Source: Shewanella zhangzhouensis
GTDB taxonomy: Bacteria; Pseudomonadota; Gammaproteobacteria; Enterobacterales; Shewanellaceae
Assembly (NCBI RefSeq): GCF_019457615.1
Contig: NZ_CP080414.1
Location: 2,664,501-2,728,500, forward strand
DNA length: 64,000 nt
Reading direction: 5' to 3'
Position numbers and translations under genes: made by a program. Below the pieces are notes generated by a model. The model was given only the letters and a program-made list of their open reading frames with translations. It was not told the DNA's origin and ran no database searches. Shown piece by piece: positions 1 through 8,662 of the stretch. How positions within the stretch are numbered: position 1 is the first letter of the stretch; the number at the start of each line of letters is the position of its first letter.

Positions 1-623
1 CGCACGATTACATCGCCGAGCTGTTCGATGCCGTGGCCCGTTTCAACACCATCGTGATTGACTTCGACCGTGACATCTGGGGTTACATCGCCCTGGGTCA
101 CTTCAAACAGAAGACCATCGCCGGTGAAATCGGCTCGTCCACCATGCCGCACAAGGTTAACCCAATCGACTTCGAAAACTCCGAAGGCAACCTGGGTATC
201 GCCAATGCGCTGATGCAGCACCTGGCCTCCAAACTGCCTATATCACGCTGGCAGCGCGACCTGACCGACTCCACCGTTCTGCGCACCCTGGGCGTGGGTA
301 TTGCCCACAGCATCATCGCCTATCAGGCGACCCTGAAAGGGATCAGCAAGCTGGAAGTGAACGAAGCGAGTCTGGCCGCAGAGCTGGACAGCAACTGGGA
401 AGTGCTGGCTGAGCCGGTACAAACCGTGATGCGCCGCTACGGCATTGAAAAGCCATACGAGAAGCTCAAAGAGCTGACCCGTGGCAAGCGTATCGATGGC
501 CCACAACTGGCCGCCTTTATCGATGGCCTTGCGCTGCCAGAGCCTGTGAAGGCCGAGCTGAAGCTGATGACCCCGGCAAGCTACATCGGCCGCGCCGAAG
601 CCTTCGTGGACGATTTGAATTAA
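1..623 (+). CDS. purB: Adenylosuccinate lyase, C-terminal part
   Basis: The gene enters from the left edge and is open from base 3 (HDYIAELFDAV...), so only about the last 206 residues are here. PurB cleaves adenylosuccinate to AMP and fumarate, and SAICAR to AICAR, in purine synthesis. The flexible signature loop GSSTMPHKVNP, which carries the catalytic serine, is intact, as is the helical C-terminal domain. An in-frame GTG at 33 is internal and not a start. A strong terminator lies 16 bases after the stop, so PurB is transcriptionally separate from the next gene. Family call is very secure; the missing part lies outside the window. Confidence 0.97.
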   Translation, partial: HDYIAELFDAVARFNTIVIDFDRDIWGYIALGHFKQKTIAGEIGSSTMPHKVNPIDFENSEGNLGIANALMQHLASKLPISRWQRDLTDSTVLRTLGVGIAHSIIAYQATLKGISKLEVNEASLAAELDSNWEVLAEPVQTVMRRYGIEKPYEKLKELTRGKRIDGPQLAAFIDGLALPEPVKAELKLMTPASYIGRAEAFVDDLN

Positions 624-638
624 TCCACTTTAATGGAG

Positions 639-669
639 AGGCGGCAAGGGAAACCAAGCCGCCTTTTTT
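639..669 (+). terminator. Intrinsic terminator after purB
   Basis: Arms AGGCGGC and GCCGCCT enclose a 12-base loop. The T-run that begins with the second arm extends to 669. It ends only 7 bases before the next start codon. Confidence 0.85.
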
Positions 670-675
670 AACACT

Positions 676-1794
676 ATGTATAAGCTCAATTTCGATATTC
701 AGGCGTTTCTCGCCAATGACTGGCAACAGGCCCCAAAAGTATTCAAAGGCGCATTCCCTGACTTTGAAGACCCTATTGCCGCTGACGAACTCGCGGGCCT
801 GGCCTGTGAAGAGGAAGTGTCCAGCCGCGTGGTTGTCACCAAGGGTAACGACTGGGACGTGATTTCCGGCCCATTCGAAGACTACGACAGGTTTGGTGAG
901 ACCCATTGGCAGCTCTTGGTGCAGGCCGTAAACCACTGGTACCCGGAATCCCAACCGCTGGTGGAAGCCTTTCGCTTTTTGCCGGACTGGCGCTTTGATG
1001 ACCTGATGGTGTCTTTCGCCACTCCGCAGGGCGGCGTGGGACCTCACATCGACAATTACGATGTGTTCATCATTCAAGGCGAAGGGCAGCGCCGCTGGAC
1101 CGTTGGCCCCAAGGGCAACTACCAGCGTCGCGGTGGTGTAACGACCTCTCCCCTGATTGAAGACTTTGAGCCCATTATCGATGTGGTGCTGGAAAAAGGT
1201 GATGTGCTTTATATCCCGCCCGGCTTCCCCCATCAGGGTGAAACCCTGACTCTGGCACTCTCTTATTCCATGGGTTATCGCGCCCCCAGCCAGCAGGAGC
1301 TTGCGGGACAAATTGCCGATCAACTGATGGATGAAGACAAGGGGCACAAGCGCTTTATCGCCGTGGATGGCGCTGCGAGCCACGGCACTGTGAGCCTGGC
1401 TGAGCAGCAAGGCATTATGCAGCTTATCCGCGACCTGTGTGATGACGCCGATAACGTCGTGAAGGTGCTCGGTAAACTCTTAAGCCAGAACCGCTTCGAC
1501 CTGGATATCCAGGAAGATGAAAGCATCGATGCCGACGCCCTGGTTGAGGCTCTGGACGATGGGGCTGTGCTGATGCGAATTGGCGGCCTTAAGGTGCTCA
1601 AAATGGAAGGCGACAGCCAGGCAAGGCTCTTTGTGGCGGGCGAGAGTGTGATAATTGAAGGCGCTTCGGAAGAAGAGCTCATCGAGGTATCCAACTCAGT
1701 CATCGTTAACGCTGAGCTGGCGCTGCTGCCACACTGGCAGGGCTTTTTTGTACAGATGCTGCAAAAAGGCTATTTTTATCTCGGCGAAGACTGA
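676..1794 (+). CDS. roxA: Ribosomal protein L16 arginine hydroxylase (YcfD/RoxA type)
   Basis: 372 residues, the usual length for this JmjC/cupin-4 family. Members are Fe(II)/2-oxoglutarate dioxygenases that hydroxylate an arginine of ribosomal protein L16 in the cytoplasm. The metal triad is visible: H124 and D126 in GPHIDNYD and H186 in PPGFPHQGE. The C-terminal third matches the winged-helix dimer region of YcfD in length. The gene starts right after the purB terminator, so its promoter must overlap the end of that transcript. A hairpin terminator follows the stop. Orthology to E. coli ycfD is inferred from length and motifs. Confidence 0.9.
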   Translation: MYKLNFDIQAFLANDWQQAPKVFKGAFPDFEDPIAADELAGLACEEEVSSRVVVTKGNDWDVISGPFEDYDRFGETHWQLLVQAVNHWYPESQPLVEAFRFLPDWRFDDLMVSFATPQGGVGPHIDNYDVFIIQGEGQRRWTVGPKGNYQRRGGVTTSPLIEDFEPIIDVVLEKGDVLYIPPGFPHQGETLTLALSYSMGYRAPSQQELAGQIADQLMDEDKGHKRFIAVDGAASHGTVSLAEQQGIMQLIRDLCDDADNVVKVLGKLLSQNRFDLDIQEDESIDADALVEALDDGAVLMRIGGLKVLKMEGDSQARLFVAGESVIIEGASEEELIEVSNSVIVNAELALLPHWQGFFVQMLQKGYFYLGED

Positions 1795-1855
1795 CTGCCT
1801 GACGGAACCTTGTCGACTCTGTAAACAGTTTCGCGACGACTCAGCCAACTAATCA

Positions 1856-1879
1856 AAAAGGCACCTTAAGGTGCCTTTT
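1856..1879 (+). terminator. Intrinsic terminator after roxA
   Basis: A perfect 24-base palindrome: AAAAGGCACC, loop TTAA, GGTGCCTTTT. It is symmetric, so it can serve both roxA and the convergent gene at 1919-2362. Confidence 0.8.
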
Positions 1880-1918
1880 CTGTTTCTGAGGTTGCTGCAC
1901 TGGCTGGCAGTTTCAGGC

Positions 1919-2362
1919 TTAGCCCCAGAGTTTGTCATCCTGCTGGATTTGATACAGGCTCTGGGCGCGGGAAATCAGCATGTTGGCAAACTTGGCCTGT
2001 GTTGGGTCTTGTGCCGCGCCGGACTGGATCAGATTCTCAGCTTTTAGTTGCCACATCATGGAGAAATGTTTCAGTGCATCACGGGCGGTTTGCGCGACTT
2101 TGACATCGACATAATCGGTTGGCAGGTCACCAGACATCACCCAGTAAGTTTGTTTGGCAGGCTTTTGTGCTTCCATCTTCCACACCGCAACGTAAGGCAC
2201 CAGATAACGGCTTTCGTCGATCAGTACTTTACCGGGTAAAATACCCTTTTCAGCCAGAAAACGGTTGGCTTTTTGGAACTGGGTACGCACCCACTCCTGG
2301 CGCAGCGCTTCGGGATCCTGTGCTGCTGTTTCAACCTGGGGTTCTTGGGTTTGCTCAGTCAT
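1919..2362 (-). CDS. DUF4826-type conserved protein
   Basis: 147 residues, no signal peptide or membrane segment. The acidic, Gln-rich N terminus (MTEQTQEPQVETAAQ) is followed by a compact domain with the conserved-looking core RYLVPYVAVWKM and YWVMSGDLPTDY. I recognise the pattern as DUF4826, common in Shewanella and Vibrio, with no known function. The ATG at 2362 has a good ribosome site (AGGAAAG). It is divergent from leucine dehydrogenase and shares a 253-bp intergenic region with it. Function unknown. Confidence 0.8.
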   Translation of the reverse strand: MTEQTQEPQVETAAQDPEALRQEWVRTQFQKANRFLAEKGILPGKVLIDESRYLVPYVAVWKMEAQKPAKQTYWVMSGDLPTDYVDVKVAQTARDALKHFSMMWQLKAENLIQSGAAQDPTQAKFANMLISRAQSLYQIQQDDKLWG

Positions 2363-2450
2363 ACTTCTTTCCTATCTTATTGTTATACCGCACAATCTAA
2401 CACTGAGAATGAGCGTATCAATCCGCACTGGATGCTGGGAGACTGCCATA

Positions 2451-2470
2451 ACTTTACGTTGACGTAAAGT
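2451..2470. promoter_or_regulatory. LiuR-like operator upstream of ldh
   Basis: A perfect 20-base palindrome, ACTTTACGTTGACGTAAAGT: 9-base arms around TG. It closely resembles the TTTACGT-NN-ACGTAAA box I associate with LiuR, the MerR-family regulator of branched-chain amino acid degradation in gammaproteobacteria. Lying 145 bases upstream of leucine dehydrogenase, it fits control of leucine catabolism. The assignment to LiuR is from memory of the motif. Confidence 0.7.
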
Positions 2471-2536
2471 GGAAAGCAAAATTGCCACGGAGATCACAAA
2501 TAATCCACTGGCGGGCTTTGTTGAGAGTATCCCTAA

Positions 2537-2575
2537 ATGCTATGGTTCGGCAATAAATATAACGACCGCAGGTAG
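2537..2575 (+). other. Possible 12-codon leader ORF in the ldh leader
   Basis: ATG at 2537 opens MLWFGNKYNDRR and stops with TAG at 2573-2575, inside the loop of the leader terminator. A ribosome finishing here would cover the terminator's 5' arm. GAGAG lies about 11 bases before the ATG, a poor ribosome site. This may be chance. Confidence 0.25.
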
Positions 2576-2592
2576 CCGCCTGCGGCTTTTTA
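2566..2592 (+). terminator. Terminator/attenuator in the ldh leader
   Basis: CCGCAGG, loop TAGCCG, CCTGCGG, then CTTTTTA. It is a textbook intrinsic terminator, but it lies 24 bases before the GTG start of leucine dehydrogenase and after the operator, with no gene in between to terminate. It either attenuates ldh or ends a short independent RNA. Confidence 0.65.
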
Positions 2593-2615
2593 TTAGCAAT
2601 GCGGAGATCTGCAAC

Positions 2616-3650
2616 GTGGCTGTATTCAATCATGTATCTTATGACGAACATGAACAGGTTGTTTTCTGTCATGACAAAGAGAGTGGCCTGAAGGCAATTA
2701 TTGCCGTGCACAATACCAATCTGGGCCCTGCGGTGGGTGGTTGCCGCATGTGGAACTACCAGTCTGACGAAGAAGCGCTGAACGACGTGCTTCGCCTCTC
2801 CCGCGGCATGACCTATAAAAATGCCCTTGCCGGTCTGACCATGGGTGGTGGCAAGTCAGTAATTATTGCCGATCCCAAGACCCAGGACAGAGAAGCCCTG
2901 TTCCGTGCCTTTGGCCGCTTTATCAACACCCTGGGTGGCAAGTATTATTCCGCTGAAGACGTGGGCACCACCACGGCTGACATCATGATTGCCCACCAGG
3001 AAACCCCATACATGGCCGGTCTGGAAGGTAAGAGTGGCGACCCATCTCCTTTCACTGCCCTGGGTACCTTCCTTGGGATCAAAGCTGCCGTTAAGCATCA
3101 GCGCGGTCTTGACAGCCTCAAGGGGCTGAAAATTGCTGTTCAGGGCGTTGGCCACGTTGGCTACTACCTGTGTAAGCACCTGCACGAAGAAGGCGCAGAG
3201 CTTATCGTGACAGACATTCATCAGGCGTCTCTGGACAAGGTTGCCACCGAGTTTGGTGCGGCTGTTGTTGCTCCACAGGACATCTACTCTCAGGACGTTG
3301 ATATCTACGCTCCTTGCGCGCTGGGTGCCACCATTAACGACGCCACCCTGCCACTGCTCAAGGCCAAGATTGTGGCCGGTTGTGCCAACAACCAGCTGGC
3401 CGAGCCACGTCACGGCCAGATGCTGAAAGACATGGGGATCCTCTACGCCCCTGACTATGTCATTAACGCCGGCGGTATCATCAACGTGTCGTTCGAAAAC
3501 GATTACGATGCGGCCAGGTCGACCGCCAAAGTTGAGAAGATTTACGACACTCTGCTGACCATCTTCGCGGCCGCAGATGAGCAAAACCGCACCACAGGTG
3601 CCGTTGCCGACGAAATGGCCCGCGCCATTATCGACGCCGCCCGTAAATAA
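2616..3650 (+). CDS. ldh: Leucine dehydrogenase (Glu/Leu/Phe/Val family)
   Basis: Oxidatively deaminates leucine, and usually valine and isoleucine, to the 2-oxo acid with NAD. I chose GTG at 2616, preceded by GGAG at 2603-2606, giving 344 residues and the usual N terminus (VAVFNHVSYDEHEQ). The frame is open 49 codons further upstream, but that part overlaps the operator and leader terminator and reads like non-coding sequence. Visible: the catalytic-lysine and substrate region (GGCRMWNY, GMTYKNALAGLTMGGGKSVI), the Rossmann motif GVGHVG and NAGGIINV. A terminator follows. The LiuR-like operator suggests induction during branched-chain amino acid use. Confidence 0.93.
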   Translation: MAVFNHVSYDEHEQVVFCHDKESGLKAIIAVHNTNLGPAVGGCRMWNYQSDEEALNDVLRLSRGMTYKNALAGLTMGGGKSVIIADPKTQDREALFRAFGRFINTLGGKYYSAEDVGTTTADIMIAHQETPYMAGLEGKSGDPSPFTALGTFLGIKAAVKHQRGLDSLKGLKIAVQGVGHVGYYLCKHLHEEGAELIVTDIHQASLDKVATEFGAAVVAPQDIYSQDVDIYAPCALGATINDATLPLLKAKIVAGCANNQLAEPRHGQMLKDMGILYAPDYVINAGGIINVSFENDYDAARSTAKVEKIYDTLLTIFAAADEQNRTTGAVADEMARAIIDAARK

Positions 3651-3672
3651 TTCAGTCAATTCAAAAACACAG

Positions 3673-3699
3673 GGGAAACCATTTCGGTTTCCCTTTTTT
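3673..3699 (+). terminator. Intrinsic terminator after ldh
   Basis: GGGAAACC, loop ATTTC, GGTTTCCC, then six T. Confidence 0.85.
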
Positions 3700-3864
3700 G
3701 TGCCTGCATTTTGTCATCTTTCGCCAGTAAGATTTTTTTCAGATTAAATTTAAAAGCAACTCATGGGGATATGGCGTTTCCAAGCCAAAGCATAACTTTT
3801 CGTGTGGAAATGGTCGGGATCCTTTGCTTGACTTAAACACTCCCCCAAGGTGCAGGAGAGCATC

Positions 3865-4212
3865 ATGATCTGTTTCAAGTACAGCCTGAATCAGGATTCT
3901 GTCGAGTTGCAGGCAAGCGATTGGAGTGGCCTGGAGCGCGTCTACGTCAACGGAGAGATGGTCTCAAGTAAACTGAATTTTGGCGGGCAGAGTGAGCATC
4001 AGGTTCCGTTAAAGGATGGAAACAAGGCTAAGTTTCAATTGTTTATCGATCCCCAAACGGAAGAGGTCATGTGCCGTATCTATAAAAAGGGACAGCTGGT
4101 CGCAAGCCTGAAACAAGGGCAAGAAAATCTGTCGCGTGCGCAAAACCTGCTGTGGCAGTCTTTGTTGGGCGTCGGCATGTTGGGGGGACTGGTGATGTTG
4201 GTGGTGCACTGA
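3865..4212 (+). CDS. Small tail-anchored hypothetical protein
   Basis: 115 residues from ATG 3865, which has an excellent ribosome site (AGGAG at 3854-3858). An in-frame GTG at 3850 has none. The protein is polar and beta-rich for about 90 residues (YSLNQDSVELQASDW, VYVNGEMVSSK). It ends in one hydrophobic segment (SLLGVGMLGGLVMLVV) reaching almost to the C terminus, so it is probably anchored in the inner membrane with the body in the cytoplasm. I do not recognise a family. The 200 bp upstream are AT-rich and hold its promoter. A bidirectional terminator follows. Confidence 0.75.
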   Translation: MICFKYSLNQDSVELQASDWSGLERVYVNGEMVSSKLNFGGQSEHQVPLKDGNKAKFQLFIDPQTEEVMCRIYKKGQLVASLKQGQENLSRAQNLLWQSLLGVGMLGGLVMLVVH

Positions 4213-4290
4213 GGACACGATCATCTGGCAGGCTCCAAAGCCGTGCTTCGCCTCGTTCGGGAATGACACAGCCGAGGAATACCACTAACA

Positions 4291-4318
4291 AAAAGACCGG
4301 CAAAGCGCCGGTCTTTTT
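4291..4318. terminator. Bidirectional terminator
   Basis: AAAAGACCGGC, loop AAAGC, GCCGGTCTTTT, with A- and T-runs on both sides. It separates the convergent genes ending at 4212 and 4352. Confidence 0.85.
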
Positions 4319-4351
4319 GCAAACTGAGATGTCTTTTGACGAAAAGCAGCA

Positions 4352-4768
4352 TCACTCCGTGTGATTTATCTTGTTCAGCAATTTCATCAGCAAATCTTGT
4401 TCTTCCACGTCCAGCTCGGCCATAAACTTGTCATTCACCCGCTCGGCCTCACGGATAAGATCCTGCTCAAGGGCTTTGGCTTCGTCTGTCAGAAAAATCT
4501 TGAAGGCGCGGCGATTATCCGCTTCCTGATGCCGCGTAATAAGCCCCTGTACCTGAAGCTGATCCAATAGACGGGTCATGGTGTAGTTGGCCACGTCACA
4601 GCGACGTGACAATTCGGTTTGGGTAATGCCTTCTTCCTGCCAAAGCGCAAACAATACCGGCCAGAGTTTAATGTCCAGCTGATAGCGCTTCAGGCGTTGA
4701 TCCAGCTCATTGGCAATGGCCACATTGAGATGGGACACCAAATAACCAAGACTCTCCTGACGATTCAA
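4352..4768 (-). CDS. MarR-family transcriptional regulator
   Basis: 138 residues from TTG 4768 (LNRQESLGYLV), chosen because GGGAGG sits 6 bases upstream. An in-frame TTG seven codons earlier has no ribosome site. The winged helix is clear: recognition helix region GITQTELSRRCDVANYTMTR and wing QEADNRRAFKIFLT, flanked by N- and C-terminal dimerisation helices. MarR proteins usually repress a nearby efflux or detoxification gene, but no obvious target lies next to it. The DUF1285 gene upstream on the same strand is separated by about 100 bp. Ligand and targets unknown. Confidence 0.88.
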   Translation of the reverse strand: MNRQESLGYLVSHLNVAIANELDQRLKRYQLDIKLWPVLFALWQEEGITQTELSRRCDVANYTMTRLLDQLQVQGLITRHQEADNRRAFKIFLTDEAKALEQDLIREAERVNDKFMAELDVEEQDLLMKLLNKINHTE

Positions 4769-4865
4769 ACAGCACCTCCCGTCGTTCAAGCTGCTGGCCA
4801 GAAATCACAGCCACCTTCTTAATACTATCACCGAAAGCACAATACACTAGCGGCCCTGCGCAAAT

Positions 4866-5372
4866 TCAGTCTTTGTCAGACAGGAGTAATTCAGCATACC
4901 GATAGAAGCAGGAACGGCTCATGCTGCCTGTTTTCAAATTGGGAAGAGAGATAAAAACGCCCTCTTCTATCAAGGAGATATCTGCTTTGTCCACTCGATA
5001 CTGGCTTCCCAACACACAGGTAAGGAGAAACTGGTCTGCCTGCATTTCAAAATCCACTATCACCACAGGCGTCCTGGCTACCGTCACCTTGACTCTCTCT
5101 GCCGGTGTAACCAGGGCCCAGCCGCCACTGTCGGGCCTGAGGATACCCATAAAGAGCCGGGCAAACTTATCGGGCAAGGGTTCTCCCTGATAGTACCATC
5201 GCCCGGCTTCATCAATGGTAAAAAGCGGCTGCTCGCTGCAAAAGGCTGGCATCAGCATATTTTCCATGGCCGTAAAAGCGTCGGCCTCGGGGGGCCCGTC
5301 CTGAGTAATGGTGTTGGCCGACTGAGTCTGAGGGTCAGGCATCTGCGTCATGATGTGCGTCTTTGTTCCCAT
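4866..5372 (-). CDS. DUF1285 family protein
   Basis: 168 residues, soluble. The central block LFTIDEAGRWYYQGEPL, then FARLFMGILRPDSGGWALVTPAERVKVTV, is the pattern I recognise as DUF1285, a widespread conserved proteobacterial protein without a defined role. The start at 5372 (ATGGGAACA) lacks a clear ribosome site; an internal ATG eight codons in is possible. It lies between the MarR gene and ydiJ on the same strand, but the terminator at 5418-5451 separates it from ydiJ. Confidence 0.8.
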   Translation of the reverse strand: MGTKTHIMTQMPDPQTQSANTITQDGPPEADAFTAMENMLMPAFCSEQPLFTIDEAGRWYYQGEPLPDKFARLFMGILRPDSGGWALVTPAERVKVTVARTPVVIVDFEMQADQFLLTCVLGSQYRVDKADISLIEEGVFISLPNLKTGSMSRSCFYRYAELLLSDKD

Positions 5373-5417
5373 TATTAGTCTTGTTATTCAGGCTAAGCCG
5401 GGATGGCATAAATCGGA

Positions 5418-5451
5418 AGCAAAAAGCCCCTTCACTCTGTGAAAGGGCTTG
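5418..5451 (-). terminator. Intrinsic terminator after ydiJ
   Basis: Read on the minus strand: AAGCCCTTTCAC, short loop, GTGAAGGGGCTTTTTGC. It lies 29 bases beyond the ydiJ stop. Confidence 0.8.
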
Positions 5452-5479
5452 TATTAGGTTGTCAAATAAAGCCGTCTAC

Positions 5480-8400
5480 TCAAATAAGCTCCAGCAAGGC
5501 TTCCAGTGGGTGCTTTGGACGGAATCCCGAGAAGCGCTTTACCTGTGAGCGGCAGGAGTAGCCGGATACCAGGATCTCTTCCCTGGAAGTACCATTAATC
5601 CCCTCTTTCCAGGACATATCGTAGAGCGTTTGCGAGCGCTCAAGGTTATCCAGCTCGTGGCCATAGGTGCCTGCCATGCCGCAGCAGCCAAGGTTCTTGA
5701 CCTTAAGGGTCGCGCCGAATCTGGCAAAGATTGCGCTCCATTCTTTGGCTGTGCCCGGCTTGGCGGTGGACTCGGTGCAGTGGCTGAACCAGGTGTAGGC
5801 GCGGCCAGAGGACTCACGCTGCGGCAGTTCACTCAGCACCTCCATCAACCACTCGTTGGCGAGCTTGATATTGAAGTCACCGCGATCGTTACCGAGTGCC
5901 ACCTTGTACTCATCCCGGTACACCAATACCATGGCCGGATCCACACCCACCATGGGCATTCCAAGCTTACTGAGTTCATTGAAAAAGGCCGATGCCGAGC
6001 CTGCGGTTGCAGCAAACTTGTCAAGGAAGCCTTTGATATGGGCGGGCTTGCCGTTGGGTTTGAACGGCAGCAACACCGGTTTAAAGCCAAGCTTTTCAAT
6101 CAGCTTCACAAAGTGATACACCAGGCCTGCATCATAGAAGCTGTTGAATGGGTCCTGGGCCACCAACACATAACGGCTGCGCTCGGCGGCCGGAATACGT
6201 TTCAGTGACTCAAGGTCATACCCCAGACTCTGATGGCTCTCAAGCCTTTGAGTCAAAGTAGGCACGGACAGCTTGGGTGCATCCACGTAGCCGATGGCTT
6301 TCTTGATAACCCACTGGGACAAGGTGTTTTGCGACAGGGCATTCACCAGTTTCGGCGCCTTGGCCATCAGCGGCAGCGCATCTTCGATACCGGCCACCAG
6401 ATAATCTTTGGGCGGGCGCAGATAACGCTGATAGTAAATATTGAAAAACTGGGCGCGGAACTTGGGCACATCCACCTTCACCGGGCACTGACCCGAGCAG
6501 GCCTTACAGGCAAGACAGCCCTTTAAGGATTCCATCACCTCGTGGGAGTAATCATACTCTTCCTTGGCTTTTAAGGTATTTTGCGCCCGCTGCAGCAGCC
6601 CAAGTGGCTTGGATTTGGCAAGCTGCTCCACATCCACGCCTTCGGCTTCGAGGAGCCTTAACCATTCGCGCATCAGCGACGAGCGGCCCTTGGGGGACTG
6701 AATACGGTCGCCGGTTACCTTAAAGGACGGGCACATGGGTGAATAGGCCGAGTAGTTAAAGCACAGGCCGTTGCCGTTGCAGTTCATCACATCGGGGAAG
6801 GCTTCGCGCACTTTAACGGGAATTTGTCTGTCAAAACTACCACGCTTGGCACTGTCGACATTGTAAAACAGCTCACCCTTGTCCTTTGGCGCCACCAGCT
6901 TGCCGGGATTGAGGCGATTGTCGGGGTCAAACCAGCCCTTGATGTCCTGCAGCACGCCGTAAAGCTCGTCGCCAAACACCGCCGGACCATACTCACCGCG
7001 CACACCCTTACCGTGCTCGCCCCACATCAGGCCACCGTATTTAAGGGTAAGCGCCGCCACTTCATCGGAAATGGTGCGAAGGAGCTTTTCATCCACGACG
7101 TCGCACATATCCAGCGCGGGACGGACGTGCAGCACACCTGCATCCACATGGCCAAACATGCCGTATTGCAGCTTGTGGCCATCAAGGAGCGCACGAAACT
7201 CCATAATAAAGTCGGCAAGCTTTTCCGGTGGCACCGCAGTGTCTTCAGCAAAGGCGATGGGTTTGCGGCTGCCCTTGGCGGCGCCCAAGAGGCCCACGGC
7301 CTTTTTGCGCATGGCGTAGATTTTCTCGATGCTGCCCTTATCGTGGGTGCTCTGAAAGCCCACCACGCCGCACTCACCGTTTTCGATTTGCTGAGCAAGC
7401 ACAGCTTCGAGCGCCGCCAGTTTGGCGTTTACCTCGGCTTCATCGCCGGCAAACTCCACCATATTGAGGCCATCGATATGCTTGCCGGGCACCTCCTGAA
7501 TAAGCTCACTCACCGAGTGCCAGACGATATCTTCACGGGCAAGGCCAAGCACCTTGGAGTCGACGGTTTCCACGACTGTGGCATTGGCAGCCACCAGCGA
7601 CGGTGCGTGACGCAGCGCCGACTCGAAGGAATCGTATTTGATATTGACCATGGCGCGCTGCTTGGGCAGCGGCGTGAGATTCACCTTTGCTTCGGTGATA
7701 ACGGCCAGGGTGCCTTCGGAGCCGGTAAGAATACGGCTTAAATCGAACTGACTTAGCTCATCGTTCCACACATGCTCCAAATCGTAACCGGTCAAAAAGC
7801 GGTTAAGCCGGGGGAAGCGGGTTTTCACCAACTCGCGCTTGTCGCGGCACACGGCTGAGATATTGGCAATCAGCTTACCGGCAAGGCTGGAGCTGTCCAC
7901 CGCATCCAGGTTTTCGGCGGCCATCGGGGCAGAATCCAGCACAGAGCCATCGATAAGCACGCTCTTGAGGCCCAGCACATGGTCTGACGTTTTGCCGTAC
8001 ACCAGCGAGCCTGCGCCTGAGGCATCGGTGTTAATCATGCCGCCCAGGGTGGCGCGGTTGGAGGTGGACAAGTCTGGGCTGAAGAAAAAGCCATGGGACC
8101 TTAAGGCATCGTTGAGGGCATCTTTCACCACACCGGCCTGTACCCGTGCCCAGCCTTCCTCGGCGTTGACTTCCAGCACCTTGTTCATATGGCGCGACAA
8201 ATCGAGGATAAGCCCGTGAGTCAACGACTGACCATTGGTGCCGGTGCCGCCGCCGCGGGCACTGAAAACCACCTCGCGGAACTCGTTTTTGGCGGCGAGC
8301 TGCATCACCCGCTGCACATCCAGCGTACTCTTGGGATAGAGCACAGCCTGAGGCAGAAACTGGTACACAGAGTTATCGGTAGCCTGCACTATGCGGGCGC

Positions 8401-8512
8401 TGTAACGGGTATCTATCTCGCCGTCAAAATCAGCGGCAAGGGCCTCGAGAAAGGCCAGATAAACGGGTTCCAGGGTTTGCTGGTGAGAAAGCAGGGGTAA
8501 CATGCACGGCAT
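5480..8512 (-). CDS. ydiJ: FAD/Fe-S dehydrogenase YdiJ (D-2-hydroxyglutarate dehydrogenase type)
   Basis: 1010 residues, collinear with E. coli YdiJ (1018). Order: FAD-binding PCMH domain with RGGGTGTNGQ and STSNRATLGGMINTDASG (about 65-170); FAD-oxidase C-terminal domain with GHVDAGVLHVRPALDMC and GEHGKG; a 4Fe-4S segment CLACKACSGQCPVK near residue 665; and a CCG-type Fe-S oxidoreductase domain with GCCGMAGTYGHE near 945. YdiJ oxidises D-2-hydroxyglutarate, formed as a side product by SerA, back to 2-oxoglutarate; substrate assignment here rests on orthology. It is likely membrane-associated through its electron acceptor. Monocistronic, with its own terminator. Confidence 0.93.
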   Translation of the reverse strand: MPCMLPLLSHQQTLEPVYLAFLEALAADFDGEIDTRYSARIVQATDNSVYQFLPQAVLYPKSTLDVQRVMQLAAKNEFREVVFSARGGGTGTNGQSLTHGLILDLSRHMNKVLEVNAEEGWARVQAGVVKDALNDALRSHGFFFSPDLSTSNRATLGGMINTDASGAGSLVYGKTSDHVLGLKSVLIDGSVLDSAPMAAENLDAVDSSSLAGKLIANISAVCRDKRELVKTRFPRLNRFLTGYDLEHVWNDELSQFDLSRILTGSEGTLAVITEAKVNLTPLPKQRAMVNIKYDSFESALRHAPSLVAANATVVETVDSKVLGLAREDIVWHSVSELIQEVPGKHIDGLNMVEFAGDEAEVNAKLAALEAVLAQQIENGECGVVGFQSTHDKGSIEKIYAMRKKAVGLLGAAKGSRKPIAFAEDTAVPPEKLADFIMEFRALLDGHKLQYGMFGHVDAGVLHVRPALDMCDVVDEKLLRTISDEVAALTLKYGGLMWGEHGKGVRGEYGPAVFGDELYGVLQDIKGWFDPDNRLNPGKLVAPKDKGELFYNVDSAKRGSFDRQIPVKVREAFPDVMNCNGNGLCFNYSAYSPMCPSFKVTGDRIQSPKGRSSLMREWLRLLEAEGVDVEQLAKSKPLGLLQRAQNTLKAKEEYDYSHEVMESLKGCLACKACSGQCPVKVDVPKFRAQFFNIYYQRYLRPPKDYLVAGIEDALPLMAKAPKLVNALSQNTLSQWVIKKAIGYVDAPKLSVPTLTQRLESHQSLGYDLESLKRIPAAERSRYVLVAQDPFNSFYDAGLVYHFVKLIEKLGFKPVLLPFKPNGKPAHIKGFLDKFAATAGSASAFFNELSKLGMPMVGVDPAMVLVYRDEYKVALGNDRGDFNIKLANEWLMEVLSELPQRESSGRAYTWFSHCTESTAKPGTAKEWSAIFARFGATLKVKNLGCCGMAGTYGHELDNLERSQTLYDMSWKEGINGTSREEILVSGYSCRSQVKRFSGFRPKHPLEALLELI

Positions 8513-8544
8513 CTGTGTTGTTGTTTTGTCCCGGCATTATAAAC

Positions 8545-8573
8545 AAAAAAAAGCCGCTAAAAAGCGGCTTTTG
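8545..8573 (-). terminator. Terminator after ppsA
   Basis: On the minus strand: AAAAGCCGC, loop TTTTTA, GCGGC, then eight T. It lies about 90 bases past the ppsA stop and just upstream of the ydiJ start. Confidence 0.8.
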
Positions 8574-8662
8574 TTACACATCGGTAAAAAGGGGCGCCGG
8601 TGGCGCCGACCTTCTCAGAATGTGGCTATCTTTGTCCGGATTAACCAAGGGTTTTGCCCTGA

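Noticed and set aside
2469..2615. 49-codon N-terminal extension of leucine dehydrogenase
   Set aside because: It runs through the LiuR-like operator and the leader terminator, and the family N terminus begins at GTG 2616 with a proper ribosome site.
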